Assembly: GCA_039024915.1 (NCBI GenBank)
Contig: JBCCPK010000006.1
Span: forward strand, 124,001-188,000
DNA: 64,000 bases
Origin: Pseudomonadota bacterium
GTDB lineage: Bacteria > Pseudomonadota > Alphaproteobacteria > Rhizobiales > MH13
Reading direction: 5' to 3'
The notes beneath the pieces are model-generated. The model was not told the origin of the DNA. It did not search any database and saw only the letters and a program-made list of their open reading frames with translations. Below, in pieces: positions 25,527 to 34,647 of the stretch; the first letter of the stretch is position 1; each line of letters begins with the position of its first letter. The position numbers and the translations under genes were made by a program.

Positions 25527-27224
25527 TTACCGGCCCGGTTGTTGGCCCTCCAACCGCAGCTTGGGAGACAAGGCAGCTGGGTCCATCTGCAGATCGATTA
25601 TCGCGGGAAGCCCAGATTGGCGCGCGGCATCGAAGACCTCGATAAACTGCTGGTTGGTCCTCGCGACCGCGCCGAAGCCACCATGGGCCCGCGCAAGCGC
25701 AGCAAAGTCAGGATTTCCCAATGTCGTGCCGCTGGGGCGCATGGGGTAGGCCCTCTGCTGGTGCATGCGGATCGTGCCATACATGCCGTTGTTCGCTACA
25801 AGCACCAAAACGGCAGCACCGTGCTCGGATGCAGTCGCGAATTCTTGTGCCACCATCTGGAAGCACCCGTCGCCCGCAAGACAGACAACTGTCCGGTGCG
25901 GATCATGCAGCTTCGCGGCGATGGCTGCCGGCAGCCCATAACCCATGGAGCCTGAGGTCGGCGCGAGCTGCGTGCGCCATCCCCGGTACAGGTAGTAGCG
26001 ATGCAGCCATGCGGTGTAGTTCCCCGCACCGTTGGTCAGGATCGCATTGTCCGGCAGCACCGCATTGAGATGCACCATCACCTGTTCAAGCTTTAGCGCA
26101 CCCGGCGTCGGCTGTGGTTGTTGCCATGCATCATAGCTGCCTCGGCAACGCGCGACATGGGCCATGCGATCTGGGTTGACTGAAGTTGGGCGCTTGGCCG
26201 CCATGTCGGCCAGCGAGACCACGAACTGCGCAGGGCGACAGCAGATCGGCAAGTCAGGATGATAGACGCGCCCAAGCTCGTCAGCGTCGGCGTGCACATG
26301 CACAAGCCTTTGGGCGGACTTAGGCGGCGTCAGCAAGGTGTAGCCAGATGTGGTTATCTCCCCCAGTCGGGGACCCAACGCCACGATCAGGTCAGCATCG
26401 CGTACCGTATCAGCCAGCGCCGGATTGATGCCAATCCCAACGTCGCCGACATAGTGCTTGTGCCGGTTGTCCATGTAGTCCTGGCATCGAAAGGACACTG
26501 CGACCGGGACATTCGCGGCCTCCGCAAAGCTTGTCATCGCATCACGCGCTTTCGCGGACCATCCCCCGCCGCCGATGATGACCAATGGGCGCTCCGCCGC
26601 ATCAAGCTCGGCTATGACGGCTTCAACATCTCCGGGTGTTGCGCCAGCTTGCACCGGTACCGCCGGCGACAAGGACTCCGGCCTCTCCGAAACGTGTGCC
26701 GATAAAACGTCCTCAGGCAACGCGAGGACAACCGGCCCCGGCCGACCGCTTTGCGCGAGATGAAACGCCCGACTGAGATACTCCAGGATCCGATCAGTCC
26801 GGTCGATCTGCGCCACCCACTTGGCGAGCGGCGCATACATCTTGGTGTAATCGACCTCCTGAAAGGCCTCCCGGTCACGCTGGTCCGTCGCCACTTGCCC
26901 GATAAAAAGGATCATAGGGGTCGAGTCCTGGAACGCCACATGGACGCCTGAGGCCGCATTCGTCGCGCCGGGCCCGCGTGTGCAAAACGCAATTCCAGGG
27001 TTCCCGGTCAACTTGCCGTGGGCTTCCGCCATCATCGCGGCGTTGCCCTCGTGCCGGGCTATGACGGTCTGGATCGGGGAGTCGTGAAGTGCGTCGAGGA
27101 CGGCCAGGAAGCTCTCGCCGGGCACGCAAAAAAGCCGCTCGACGCCGTTTGCCTCCAGCGCATCGACAATAACTCGGCCGCCATGGCAGCTTCCAGAATG
27201 TTTGTCGCCCAACGCGTCAGACAT
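25527..27224 (-). CDS. Thiamine-diphosphate-dependent enzyme, acetolactate-synthase-like
   Basis: 565 residues with the three-domain architecture of the TPP/POX family. The N-terminal Pyr domain carries the catalytic Glu in VIARHEGNAAMMAEAHGKL, the central domain is Rossmann-like, and the C-terminal PP domain has the GDG...NN cofactor motif (GDGCFQMVAQEF ... LVANNGMYG). It is annotated in relatives as acetolactate synthase large-subunit-like, but no small subunit is present and the place at the end of a sugar operon argues for another 2-keto acid substrate. It overlaps the SDR gene by 8 bp. Confidence 0.88.
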   Translation of the reverse strand: MSDALGDKHSGSCHGGRVIVDALEANGVERLFCVPGESFLAVLDALHDSPIQTVIARHEGNAAMMAEAHGKLTGNPGIAFCTRGPGATNAASGVHVAFQDSTPMILFIGQVATDQRDREAFQEVDYTKMYAPLAKWVAQIDRTDRILEYLSRAFHLAQSGRPGPVVLALPEDVLSAHVSERPESLSPAVPVQAGATPGDVEAVIAELDAAERPLVIIGGGGWSAKARDAMTSFAEAANVPVAVSFRCQDYMDNRHKHYVGDVGIGINPALADTVRDADLIVALGPRLGEITTSGYTLLTPPKSAQRLVHVHADADELGRVYHPDLPICCRPAQFVVSLADMAAKRPTSVNPDRMAHVARCRGSYDAWQQPQPTPGALKLEQVMVHLNAVLPDNAILTNGAGNYTAWLHRYYLYRGWRTQLAPTSGSMGYGLPAAIAAKLHDPHRTVVCLAGDGCFQMVAQEFATASEHGAAVLVLVANNGMYGTIRMHQQRAYPMRPSGTTLGNPDFAALARAHGGFGAVARTNQQFIEVFDAARQSGLPAIIDLQMDPAALSPKLRLEGQQPGR

Positions 27225-27966
27225 TGCTCCATCCGCCGTCGATCACATGGACCGTGCCGGTGGAGTAAGTCGCTTCATCGGACGCCAAATAGACAACAAG
27301 TGAGGCGATTTCTTCGGGCGTGCCCAGACGTCCCATCGGCTGACGCGAAATGAAGCTGTTCTTTGCCGCTTCAAAGCTGCCCATTTGCTGGCCCAGCGCC
27401 TCCATCCGCTGGTCAAGCGACGGGCTTTCCACCGTTCCCGGACAGATTGCATGGGCGCGAATGCCTTGGGTGACATGATCCGCCGCCAGCGCCTTGGTGA
27501 TGCCGATAACCCCGGCCTTCGTTGCGCCGTAGACGAAACGATTGGGCGCTCCGATCACGCTTGAGGCCACCGATGACATATTGATGACCGTGCCCCCGCC
27601 ATTGTCTAGCATCCCAGGCAAATAGGCGCGGATCATGCGGTACATCGCGGTCATGTTCAGATCGAGCGAGAACGCCCATTGCTCCTCGTCGCAGTCCAGA
27701 ATACCGCCGTGCGCAACGAACCCAGCGCAGTTGAACAGTACGTCCAAAGGCCCTGTCGCCTCGACGGCAGCAGCAATGCTCGCGGGATCGCGGACATCGA
27801 GCAGGCGCACAACGCAACCGCCGTCCTGAAGCGCGCCTAGCGCCTGTTCATTAACATCGGTTGCCCAAACCTTGGCACCCTCGCGCGCCATCGCCAATGC
27901 GCTGGCTTTGCCGATCCCCTGCCCTGCAGCCGAAACCAGACAGGTCTTGCCTTCCAGTCGTCCCAT
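27217..27966 (-). CDS. 2-keto-3-deoxy-L-fuconate dehydrogenase (DHRS6-like SDR)
   Basis: NAD-dependent short-chain dehydrogenase, 249 residues. It carries the Rossmann motif AAGQGIGKASA, NCAG, catalytic Ser in INMSSVASSVIG, and Y-x-x-x-K (YGATK). The sequence follows human DHRS6/BDH2 and the Xanthomonas L-fucose pathway enzyme closely, for example MGRLEGK, LDVLFNCAGFVAHG, CPGTVESPSLDQR and the ending IDGGW. It is expected to oxidise 2-keto-3-deoxy-L-fuconate to the 2,4-diketo acid. It lies next to L-fuconate dehydratase, which makes the substrate. Confidence 0.88.
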   Translation of the reverse strand: MGRLEGKTCLVSAAGQGIGKASALAMAREGAKVWATDVNEQALGALQDGGCVVRLLDVRDPASIAAAVEATGPLDVLFNCAGFVAHGGILDCDEEQWAFSLDLNMTAMYRMIRAYLPGMLDNGGGTVINMSSVASSVIGAPNRFVYGATKAGVIGITKALAADHVTQGIRAHAICPGTVESPSLDQRMEALGQQMGSFEAAKNSFISRQPMGRLGTPEEIASLVVYLASDEATYSTGTVHVIDGGWSNV

Positions 27967-27989
27967 CGTCGCGTCCCCCTCGGCTTCCT

Positions 27990-29321
27990 TTAGCCTGATG
28001 ATTTCTTCCAGGCGGTGCCACTGGGATAGCTATGCTCCTTCAGGCTCGCCGGTTTCATGGTGATTGAATATCCCGGCGCTTTGGGGGGCATATACCGCCC
28101 GGCGCGCATCACCACGGGATGCTCAAAATGCTCATGCAGATGATCGACATATTCGAGGACGCGATTGTCGAGCGAACCGGACACCGCGATGTAGTCGAAC
28201 AAAGACAGGTGTTGGACATATTCACACAGGCCCACGCCGCCGGCATGCGGGCAAACGGGCACCCCGAAATAATCGGCCAACAGGAGCACCCCAACGATCT
28301 CGTTGGGTCCAGCGAGGCGGCAGGAATCGATCTGGCAAAAGTTGATCGCTTTGGCCTGCAACAGCTGCTTGAACATAACCGCATTGTGACAATGCTCACC
28401 TGTGGCAACGCCTATGGGAGGTATGGCGCGCGCGATCCTCGCGTGGCCAAGAATGTCGTCGGGGCTTGTCGGCTCTTCGATCCAGATTGGGTTGTAGACG
28501 CCCAAGCGCTCCATGTTGGCGATCGCTTCGCCCGACCCCCAGACTTGGTTGGCGTCCATCATCAGCTTACGATCCGGACCGATCACCTCCCGGATGAGGG
28601 CTGCACGCCGCAGATCGTCGTCAATATCTTTGCCGACCTTCATCTTGAAGTGCGTCCAGCCCTCTTCCATTGCCTCCTTGAGCAGAGTGCGCATCTTGTC
28701 GTCGGAATAACCAAGCCAGCCCGCGGAGGTCGTGTAGGCGGGAAAGCCGTCGGCGAGCATTTCATCAGTACGCGCTTTCCGGCCTGCCATCTGTTCTTCA
28801 AGGCGCTCACGCGCCCGCCCGGGGTCGAGGGCATCACGGAGGTAGCGCCAATCGACAAGGTCAACGATCTCTTGCGGCGCCATCTCGGTGAGAATGCGCC
28901 AGACGGGCTTGTCGAGACACTTGGCGTAGAGATCCCAAAGGGCGTTGATGACGGCGGCGCTGGACAGGTGGATCACTCCCTTATCAGGGCCTAACCACCG
29001 CAATTGGCTGTCGCCGGTAACGCGTCTCCACATGCCGCCGAGATCGGTGAAGAGCTCTTCGAGCGACGCGCCCACCAGAAGCGGTTCTATCGCTTTGACC
29101 GCCGCAACGCAGATTTCGTTCCCGCGCCCGATCGTGAACGTTAGTCCATGGCCCTCAGGACCGTGGTCGGTGGTGATGGTGACGTACGCCGCTGAGTAAT
29201 CCGGCGCTGGATTCATGGCGTCGGAACCGTCGAGCTCGCGCGATGTCGGAAAGCGAATGTCCTGCGCGCGGACGGACTTGATCCGTATCTGCGCTCCGTC
29301 CTTCGAGAACACGTCACTCAT
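27990..29321 (-). CDS. L-fuconate dehydratase (enolase superfamily)
   Basis: Dehydrates L-fuconate to 2-keto-3-deoxy-L-fuconate. The 443 residues match the Xanthomonas enzyme and human ENOSF1 in layout. The mandelate-racemase barrel shows the K-x-K base (HFKMKVG), metal ligands in MMDANQVW, WIEEPTSP and GVATGEHCHN, and the His of CPHAGGVGLCEYVQHL. The ATG at 29321 is the family start; the extra frame to 29369 is spurious. It lies third from the end of the seven-gene operon that begins with the ABC ATPase. Confidence 0.93.
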   Translation of the reverse strand: MSDVFSKDGAQIRIKSVRAQDIRFPTSRELDGSDAMNPAPDYSAAYVTITTDHGPEGHGLTFTIGRGNEICVAAVKAIEPLLVGASLEELFTDLGGMWRRVTGDSQLRWLGPDKGVIHLSSAAVINALWDLYAKCLDKPVWRILTEMAPQEIVDLVDWRYLRDALDPGRARERLEEQMAGRKARTDEMLADGFPAYTTSAGWLGYSDDKMRTLLKEAMEEGWTHFKMKVGKDIDDDLRRAALIREVIGPDRKLMMDANQVWGSGEAIANMERLGVYNPIWIEEPTSPDDILGHARIARAIPPIGVATGEHCHNAVMFKQLLQAKAINFCQIDSCRLAGPNEIVGVLLLADYFGVPVCPHAGGVGLCEYVQHLSLFDYIAVSGSLDNRVLEYVDHLHEHFEHPVVMRAGRYMPPKAPGYSITMKPASLKEHSYPSGTAWKKSSG

Positions 29322-29387
29322 GGTAGCACCCCATGTTCCAAACTCTCGTCCCGACCGTGTTGTGTTCAATTGGCCAGGGAGCCTTAA

Positions 29388-30320
29388 TCACGTCTTCGCC
29401 AACAGCGCTTCGATTTCCTCGCGCGCGGGCATCGATGGCGCGGTACCGGGCCGGGTTACGGAAATGCCGGCGGTCGCGCAACCAAAGCGGATCGCGTCCA
29501 GCGGGGACGCGCCCTCGGCCAATTTGGTGGCGAAGCCGCCGTTGAATGCGTCGCCCGCCCCAGTCGTCTCGGCCACCGGGCCGGCAACAATCGCGGGCAC
29601 ATGCTCGACCGTTTCACCATCGTCAAACAGCGCGCCCTGTTCACCCAGTGTAACGATGGCCGCCCCAGCCCCCATCTCGCGGAGCCGCCGGGCCGCCAAC
29701 TTGGCGTCGTCCACCGACTGAACAGGAAGGCCGGTCAGACTCTCCGCCTCGGATTCATTTGGCGTGACGAAATCGCAGAGGGATAGCATCCCGTCTGGCA
29801 AATCAGCCGCTGGTGCGGGGTTGAGAACCGTCTTCGCGGCACCCTGTTTTGCAATTTCCAAACCCCGAACCGCCGCATCCATGGGCTGTTCGAGCTGCGT
29901 GACGAACACGTCCGCTGACGTGAGCAATTCCGCCCGTGCGTCCATATCCGCGGGGCTAATCGTTCCCGCAACGCCAGGGCAGACAATGATCGCGTTATCG
30001 CCGCTCGCCGCATCAACGAATATGTACGCGGCGCCGGTGTAGCTGCTTTCATCAACCGCAACTGCCGGCTGCACGCCCGCTTTCGTCCACGCCGCCATGG
30101 CCATATCGGCGAACGGGTCGCGGCCAAGCTTAGACACAAAATGCACGTCCACCGATCCACCGCCGGCGGCCATCGCGGCTGCGACAGCCTGATTGGATCC
30201 CTTGCCTCCGGGTCCGAGCGCAAAGCTTTCGCCGAGGATGGTCTCACCCATTTTCGGTTGTCGGCTTGCCCGGTAGCTGGTGTCAGCGACGAAGACGCCC
30301 AAGATCACGACATTGGCCAT
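29388..30320 (-). CDS. Ribokinase-like PfkB sugar kinase
   Basis: 310 residues of the PfkB family. Substrate motif GPGGKGSNQAVAAAMAAGG and the ATP/anion-hole motif TTGAGDAFNGGFATKL with catalytic Asp are intact. Members phosphorylate ribose or other furanose sugars or nucleosides; specificity is not readable. It sits between fucU and fuconate dehydratase. Since that pathway needs no kinase, it hints that the operon also handles a second sugar. A second kinase of this family is at 41272-42177. Confidence 0.88.
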   Translation of the reverse strand: MANVVILGVFVADTSYRASRQPKMGETILGESFALGPGGKGSNQAVAAAMAAGGGSVDVHFVSKLGRDPFADMAMAAWTKAGVQPAVAVDESSYTGAAYIFVDAASGDNAIIVCPGVAGTISPADMDARAELLTSADVFVTQLEQPMDAAVRGLEIAKQGAAKTVLNPAPAADLPDGMLSLCDFVTPNESEAESLTGLPVQSVDDAKLAARRLREMGAGAAIVTLGEQGALFDDGETVEHVPAIVAGPVAETTGAGDAFNGGFATKLAEGASPLDAIRFGCATAGISVTRPGTAPSMPAREEIEALLAKT

Positions 30321-30339
30321 GGCGCTCTTCTCCGCGTCC

Positions 30340-30795
30340 CTAGGCGTCGCCCGGCGGGATCACACCCTTGCGCAACATGAAGCAACCGTAAAAACGGCGT
30401 TCGCCGGTTTGGATAACCGCATAGGCCTGCTTGGCAAGGTCATAGAAGGCGAAGCGTTCGATGCTCACCATCGGTCGCTCCGCGCCTTCCGCCGCGTTGA
30501 TTGCCGCTTGCACCTCGTGCTGGACCGGCGGGACGGTGTTGGGCTCACCGACGATTTCCATCCGGCCCGCGAAGTCATCGACGAAGGTGTCGAGCGGCAG
30601 GACGGACAGAACAGCCTCCACCGCCTCGCCTGCGGTGACGTTTCCAATCCGCAACAACTCGCCAATTTCTGTTTGATTAGCAATGGATTGGGCGGGAAAG
30701 TTCGTGTCAGATATGATGAGCATATCGCCATGACCCATCGCGGCCAACGTGTACAACACCTCGGCATTCAGCCTTGGGTCCAGTCCCTTGAGCAT
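30340..30795 (-). CDS. fucU: L-fucose mutarotase (RbsD/FucU family)
   Basis: Interconverts alpha and beta anomers of L-fucose so that downstream enzymes get the right form. The 151 residues fit FucU: MLKGLDPRLNAEVLYTLAAM, GHGDMLIISDTNFPA with the catalytic His, and RFAFYDLAKQAYAVIQTGER near the C-terminus. The match to E. coli FucU is closer than to ribose pyranase RbsD. It lies 20 bp downstream of the SGNH gene. Confidence 0.9.
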   Translation of the reverse strand: MLKGLDPRLNAEVLYTLAAMGHGDMLIISDTNFPAQSIANQTEIGELLRIGNVTAGEAVEAVLSVLPLDTFVDDFAGRMEIVGEPNTVPPVQHEVQAAINAAEGAERPMVSIERFAFYDLAKQAYAVIQTGERRFYGCFMLRKGVIPPGDA

Positions 30796-30815
30796 CGCTT
30801 CCCTCCCTCGCCGCC

Positions 30816-31463
30816 TTAGGCGGTCATTTCTATTACTTTGTCAGCGACCGCATGACCAATCGAAGCAAGCGCGTCGGGCTCGAAATGGATGCCATCCACC
30901 AGCGAAACCTTGGCCACAGGGTCAAGATCAATGACCTCAACGTTAGCCCGCTCACCCATCGCGACGAAGGTCTCAGCAAGCCGTTTGGACTCGTCCTGCG
31001 CCCCTGCGTACGGCTCGGCCAGTGGGCCGGTCTCCACAACCGGGGTCGGCGTTGCCACCAATAGCTGCGGAAAGCCGCCATTTGGTCCGGCAGCGGCCGC
31101 GCGAGTGGAGACGATCAGTTTCTCAACGCCCTGCGCAATTTCGTAGGCGCCGATGCTGAAACGCCGCTTCAGATCGTTTGTGCCCAGCATGATGATGACA
31201 AAATCGATGGGCCGGTGGGTCTCAAGAAGGATGGGCAAGGCCCTGCTGCCATTTTTGTGCGGTCCCTCAATCGGATCATCGAGCACCGTTGTCCGGCCCG
31301 GCTGACCCTCATTGATCACTGTCCAGCCAGGGCCAAGGCGTTGGCCCATCACACTTGGCCAACGCTGATCGTCCGGGTAGCGGTCCTTGAAGCCTCTGTG
31401 CTTCACCGGCATCGATCCGTGCGTGTTGCTGTCGCCAAAGCAGAGAACGGTCTTTGCACTCAT
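30816..31463 (-). CDS. SGNH/GDSL-type hydrolase (arylesterase/acyltransferase-like)
   Basis: 215 residues without signal peptide. Block I is CFGDSNTHG with the catalytic Ser, block II Gly lies in INEGQPGRTTV, block III is GTND (IIMLGTNDLKRRF), and block V is DGIHF with the Asp-His pair. It resembles the mycobacterial octameric acyltransferase/arylesterase family, whose natural substrates are unclear. In this operon, deacetylation of an acetylated sugar or opening of a sugar lactone are possible roles. It overlaps the ABC ATPase gene by 4 bp. Confidence 0.88.
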   Translation of the reverse strand: MSAKTVLCFGDSNTHGSMPVKHRGFKDRYPDDQRWPSVMGQRLGPGWTVINEGQPGRTTVLDDPIEGPHKNGSRALPILLETHRPIDFVIIMLGTNDLKRRFSIGAYEIAQGVEKLIVSTRAAAAGPNGGFPQLLVATPTPVVETGPLAEPYAGAQDESKRLAETFVAMGERANVEVIDLDPVAKVSLVDGIHFEPDALASIGHAVADKVIEMTA

Positions 31464-32533
31464 AGCCTTTGGCCATCTTGGGCATCGAACAGGTGCACAT
31501 GGTTCGGGTCAGGCTGCAAATGCACGGTCTCGCCTACGGAAAGAGGGATGCGTTCGCGCAGGATCGAAACGACCTCTAGCCCTTCGGCATCAGCACCATT
31601 TGCGGAGCTGGAGCCCAGACGGGCAACGACATGGGTTTCCGAACCCGTCGGCTCGATCACGGCAATCTTCGCTGGGAGGCCGGTGTCGGCGAGCACCAGA
31701 TGTTCGGGCCTCACGCCAAGCGTAATGGACTGCCCGGCTTCAACGGGCGATGGGATGCCTGTCCCGGTACCGCCAACCGCAAGGTTGCCGCCGTCCGTAG
31801 CCGCGCCGATAAGGTTCATGGAAGGCGACCCGATAAACCCGGCGACGAACGTGTTCGCTGGCCTGTCGTACAGCTCCAGCGGCGCGCCGATCTGCTCGAC
31901 ATGTCCGTCGCGCATCACCACGATCTTGTCGGCCATCGTCATCGCTTCAATCTGGTCGTGCGTAACATAAACCGTCGTGGTCTTCAGGCGTTGGTGGAGT
32001 TCCCGGATTTCCGAACGCATTTGAACGCGCAACTTTGCGTCGAGGTTTGAAAGCGGCTCATCAAACAGAAAAACCTGCGGGTCACGGACGATCGCGCGTC
32101 CCATGGCGACGCGCTGGCGCTGCCCCCCGGATAGCTGACGCGGATAGCGCTTGAGATAGGGTTCCAGCCCAAGAATATCCGCCGCCCGCTCAACCCGCGC
32201 ATCGATCTCCGCTTTGGGCATCTTCTGCATTTTCAGCGCAAAGCCCATGTTTGCAGCGACAGTTTTGTGCGGATACAGCGCGTAATTCTGAAACACCATC
32301 GCGATGTCCCGCCGGGCTGGCGGCAGGTTGTTCACCACCTTGTCGCCGATCTCGATCGTCCCGCCGGTGATCCCTTCGAGCCCTGCGATCATGCGCAGCA
32401 AAGTGGATTTGCCGCAGCCGGACGGACCGACAAGCACAACGAACTGCCCGTCATCGATATCGACGTCTATGCCGTGAAGGACTTCCGTCGTTCCATACGA
32501 TTTTCGCGCTTGGCGGATGGTGACTTGTGCCAT
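31460..32533 (-). CDS. Sugar ABC transporter ATP-binding protein (MalK/UgpC type)
   Basis: 357 residues. The ABC domain has Walker A GPSGCGKST, signature LSGGQRQRV, and Walker B VFLFDEP, and is followed by a MalK-like TOBE regulatory region (about 235-350). It is the first gene of the minus-strand operon but is separated from its probable partners, the binding protein and two permeases, which are divergent across the shared regulatory region. Confidence 0.95.
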   Translation of the reverse strand: MAQVTIRQARKSYGTTEVLHGIDVDIDDGQFVVLVGPSGCGKSTLLRMIAGLEGITGGTIEIGDKVVNNLPPARRDIAMVFQNYALYPHKTVAANMGFALKMQKMPKAEIDARVERAADILGLEPYLKRYPRQLSGGQRQRVAMGRAIVRDPQVFLFDEPLSNLDAKLRVQMRSEIRELHQRLKTTTVYVTHDQIEAMTMADKIVVMRDGHVEQIGAPLELYDRPANTFVAGFIGSPSMNLIGAATDGGNLAVGGTGTGIPSPVEAGQSITLGVRPEHLVLADTGLPAKIAVIEPTGSETHVVARLGSSSANGADAEGLEVVSILRERIPLSVGETVHLQPDPNHVHLFDAQDGQRL

Positions 32534-32872
32534 CGGGATGCTGTTCCCCGCCCCTTGCCTTAGGCCGCTTAAGCGATCTTTTCGGGCGCTCCATCATGGC
32601 TTAAGGAGCACCCCCGTTCGCGCAATGGGTAGCGTAGGAAAAAACGCTTGTCCATTCGCTGTATGCTAACATGTCAGTCGCTTGACTTGATCTGGGATCA
32701 TTGAGACAGTCGCAAGCGGTAAGGGGCGAGAGGCTCCACCGGGCGCGGCCTTGGCGTATGCACTTTCCAAGGTAGCCGATCAATCAAAGGCCCTGCCAAG
32801 GGGCTCGAAACAGGTCCAAGCGACCAGCCCAATCCGGGGTCAACGCCGGCGGGCGCACCAGGGAGGTTTTCG
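32534..32872. other. Divergent regulatory region between the ABC ATPase operon and the binding-protein operon
   Basis: 339 bp with no gene. It contains one copy of the CTAACATGTCAG operator, a TTGACT hexamer directly after it (32682-32687), and the Shine-Dalgarno GGGAGG of the binding-protein gene near the right end. Confidence 0.7.
32666..32677. promoter_or_regulatory. Sugar-island operator copy 1 (CTAACATGTCAG)
   Basis: Near-palindrome centred on ACATGT; with flanks GCTAACATGTCAGT. The same 12-mer occurs at 40157-40168 and a variant at 43971-43982, each time in a divergent promoter region of this island. Confidence 0.65.
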
Positions 32873-34549
32873 ATGAAACGTGAACTGTATGAGCATGCGA
32901 TGCGCGTGGGGCTCAGCCGCCGCCGCTTTCTTCAAGGTACGACAGCCGCTGCTGGAGCAGCTGCACTAACAGGCGCTGGCGGGCTTTTGAAACCGGCCCG
33001 TTCGTTCGCAATGGACGATGTTCGCGCCGAAATCCTCAAGATTCCCGGGGTCGGCATGGGATCCCCGACTGACGCGGATTGGCAGAAGGTCGGCGAAATG
33101 TGCCTCGGCGGAACGCGCGAGACGGTCGCCGAAGGTGAGTTCGAAGGTGTCGAGCTGACCTTTATGGGCCTGAATAACCAAAACCTACACAACTTCCTCT
33201 TCCGCGGCTTTCTGCGGTCATGGGAAGAGTACACCGGCGCGACGATCAACTGGATCGACCTTGCGCAAGCAGACTACAATGCGCGCCTGCAGCAATCGAT
33301 TGCCACCGGAACCGTTGATTTCGACATAATCGAAATGGGCGCTCCGTTTGAAGGTGATACCGCCGGGCGTGGCCTCCTCAACGAGATGCCGGACTGGGTC
33401 GCCGAGTTGATCGATATGGACGACTATGTGGACTATCTCAAAGCCCCTGTCGGAACCTGGGATGGCAAGACCTATCGGATTTCCATCGATGGCGATTGTC
33501 ACACCTTTGCGTACCGCACTGACTATTACGAGAGTGAAGAGCTGGCGGAAGCCTGGGCATCGGAGGGCGACGGCTCCGCTTGGGAGCAGCCGACCACGTG
33601 GGAGATGGTCAACGCCCACTCGAAGTTCCTCGCCGGCAAGACCGACCCGCTCACGGGTCTTGATGCGCACGGCTATCTCGATCCACTCAAAGGTTGGGGC
33701 GGCTTCGGCTTCTACTTCCTGGAGAACCGTGCTGCACCGTATGTGAAGCACCCGGACGATCCGGCATGGCTGTTCGATCCGGAGACAATGGCGCCGCGCG
33801 TCAACAATCCCGGTTGGGTGCAGGCCATTCAGGACGTGATGGACCTGATCAACACCCCAGGCGCCTACCCGGCCGATCAGATCAACGCCGATCCGGGCAC
33901 CACTGCGTTCCAGCAGTTCCTCGCTGGTACCGGCGGCATGCTCAACTGGTGGGGCGATGTGGGCTCCTCGGCCCGTACGTCGGACACATCAGTCGTCGGC
34001 GACGTGGTCGGGTTCGACATTAACCCGGGATCTCAGCGCGTCTACAACGCATCTGCTGGCGCATGGGAAGACACACCGAATGTTGCGCCCAACAACGCCT
34101 ATATCGGCTGGGGCATCTACGTCACCAATCGTGTCGAAGGCGACGACCTCAAACGCAAGGCGGCCTGGTCGGCAGCGGCCCATCTGGGCGGCAAAGACTT
34201 GTCGCTGTGGGCATCGGCCTACCCGTCGGGCTTCCAGCCATACCGCAACTCGCACTTCCAGTTCGAGGAGTGGGAGGAAGCGGGCTACGACCGCGCCTAT
34301 GTGGAAGACTATCTGGGGTCCAACTCCGACAGCTACAATCACCCGAATGCGGCGATCGAACCGCGCATTCCGGGTATCTTCCAATACTACTCGGTGGCGG
34401 AAGACGAGTTGGCCAAGGGCTTTGCGGGCGAATACGGCTCGGCACAGGAAACGGCGGACGCCATCGCCGCTGCCTGGGAGCGGATCACCGACCAGATCGG
34501 TCGCGAAAGCCAGATCGCGCTCTACCGGGCGTCGTTGGGCCTCGCTTAA
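32873..34549 (+). CDS. Sugar ABC transporter substrate-binding protein, Tat-exported
   Basis: Extracellular family-1 type binding protein of 558 residues, larger than typical maltose-type proteins (about 400-450). The N-terminus carries a twin-arginine signal, SRRRFLQGTTAAAG, followed by a hydrophobic Ala/Gly stretch, so it is exported folded. It captures the island's sugar in the periplasm for the two permeases encoded next. The Shine-Dalgarno GGGAGG is close to the ATG. A strong hairpin follows the stop. Confidence 0.93.
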   Translation: MKRELYEHAMRVGLSRRRFLQGTTAAAGAAALTGAGGLLKPARSFAMDDVRAEILKIPGVGMGSPTDADWQKVGEMCLGGTRETVAEGEFEGVELTFMGLNNQNLHNFLFRGFLRSWEEYTGATINWIDLAQADYNARLQQSIATGTVDFDIIEMGAPFEGDTAGRGLLNEMPDWVAELIDMDDYVDYLKAPVGTWDGKTYRISIDGDCHTFAYRTDYYESEELAEAWASEGDGSAWEQPTTWEMVNAHSKFLAGKTDPLTGLDAHGYLDPLKGWGGFGFYFLENRAAPYVKHPDDPAWLFDPETMAPRVNNPGWVQAIQDVMDLINTPGAYPADQINADPGTTAFQQFLAGTGGMLNWWGDVGSSARTSDTSVVGDVVGFDINPGSQRVYNASAGAWEDTPNVAPNNAYIGWGIYVTNRVEGDDLKRKAAWSAAAHLGGKDLSLWASAYPSGFQPYRNSHFQFEEWEEAGYDRAYVEDYLGSNSDSYNHPNAAIEPRIPGIFQYYSVAEDELAKGFAGEYGSAQETADAIAAAWERITDQIGRESQIALYRASLGLA

Positions 34550-34564
34550 CACCATCACAATGCC

Positions 34565-34592
34565 TGCTGGCGGGAACCCCAACCCGCCAGCA
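34565..34592 (+). repeat. Intercistronic hairpin after the binding-protein gene
   Basis: TGCTGGCGGG / CCCGCCAGCA, a perfect 10-bp stem with an 8-nt loop and no T-run. In ABC operons such structures usually protect the 3' end of the abundant binding-protein mRNA, allowing lower permease expression. Confidence 0.8.
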
Positions 34593-34647
34593 CGCTTGCG
34601 CATTATTGATTGTCAGTACGCCCCCCAACTGAATCACGAGCCTGCTG

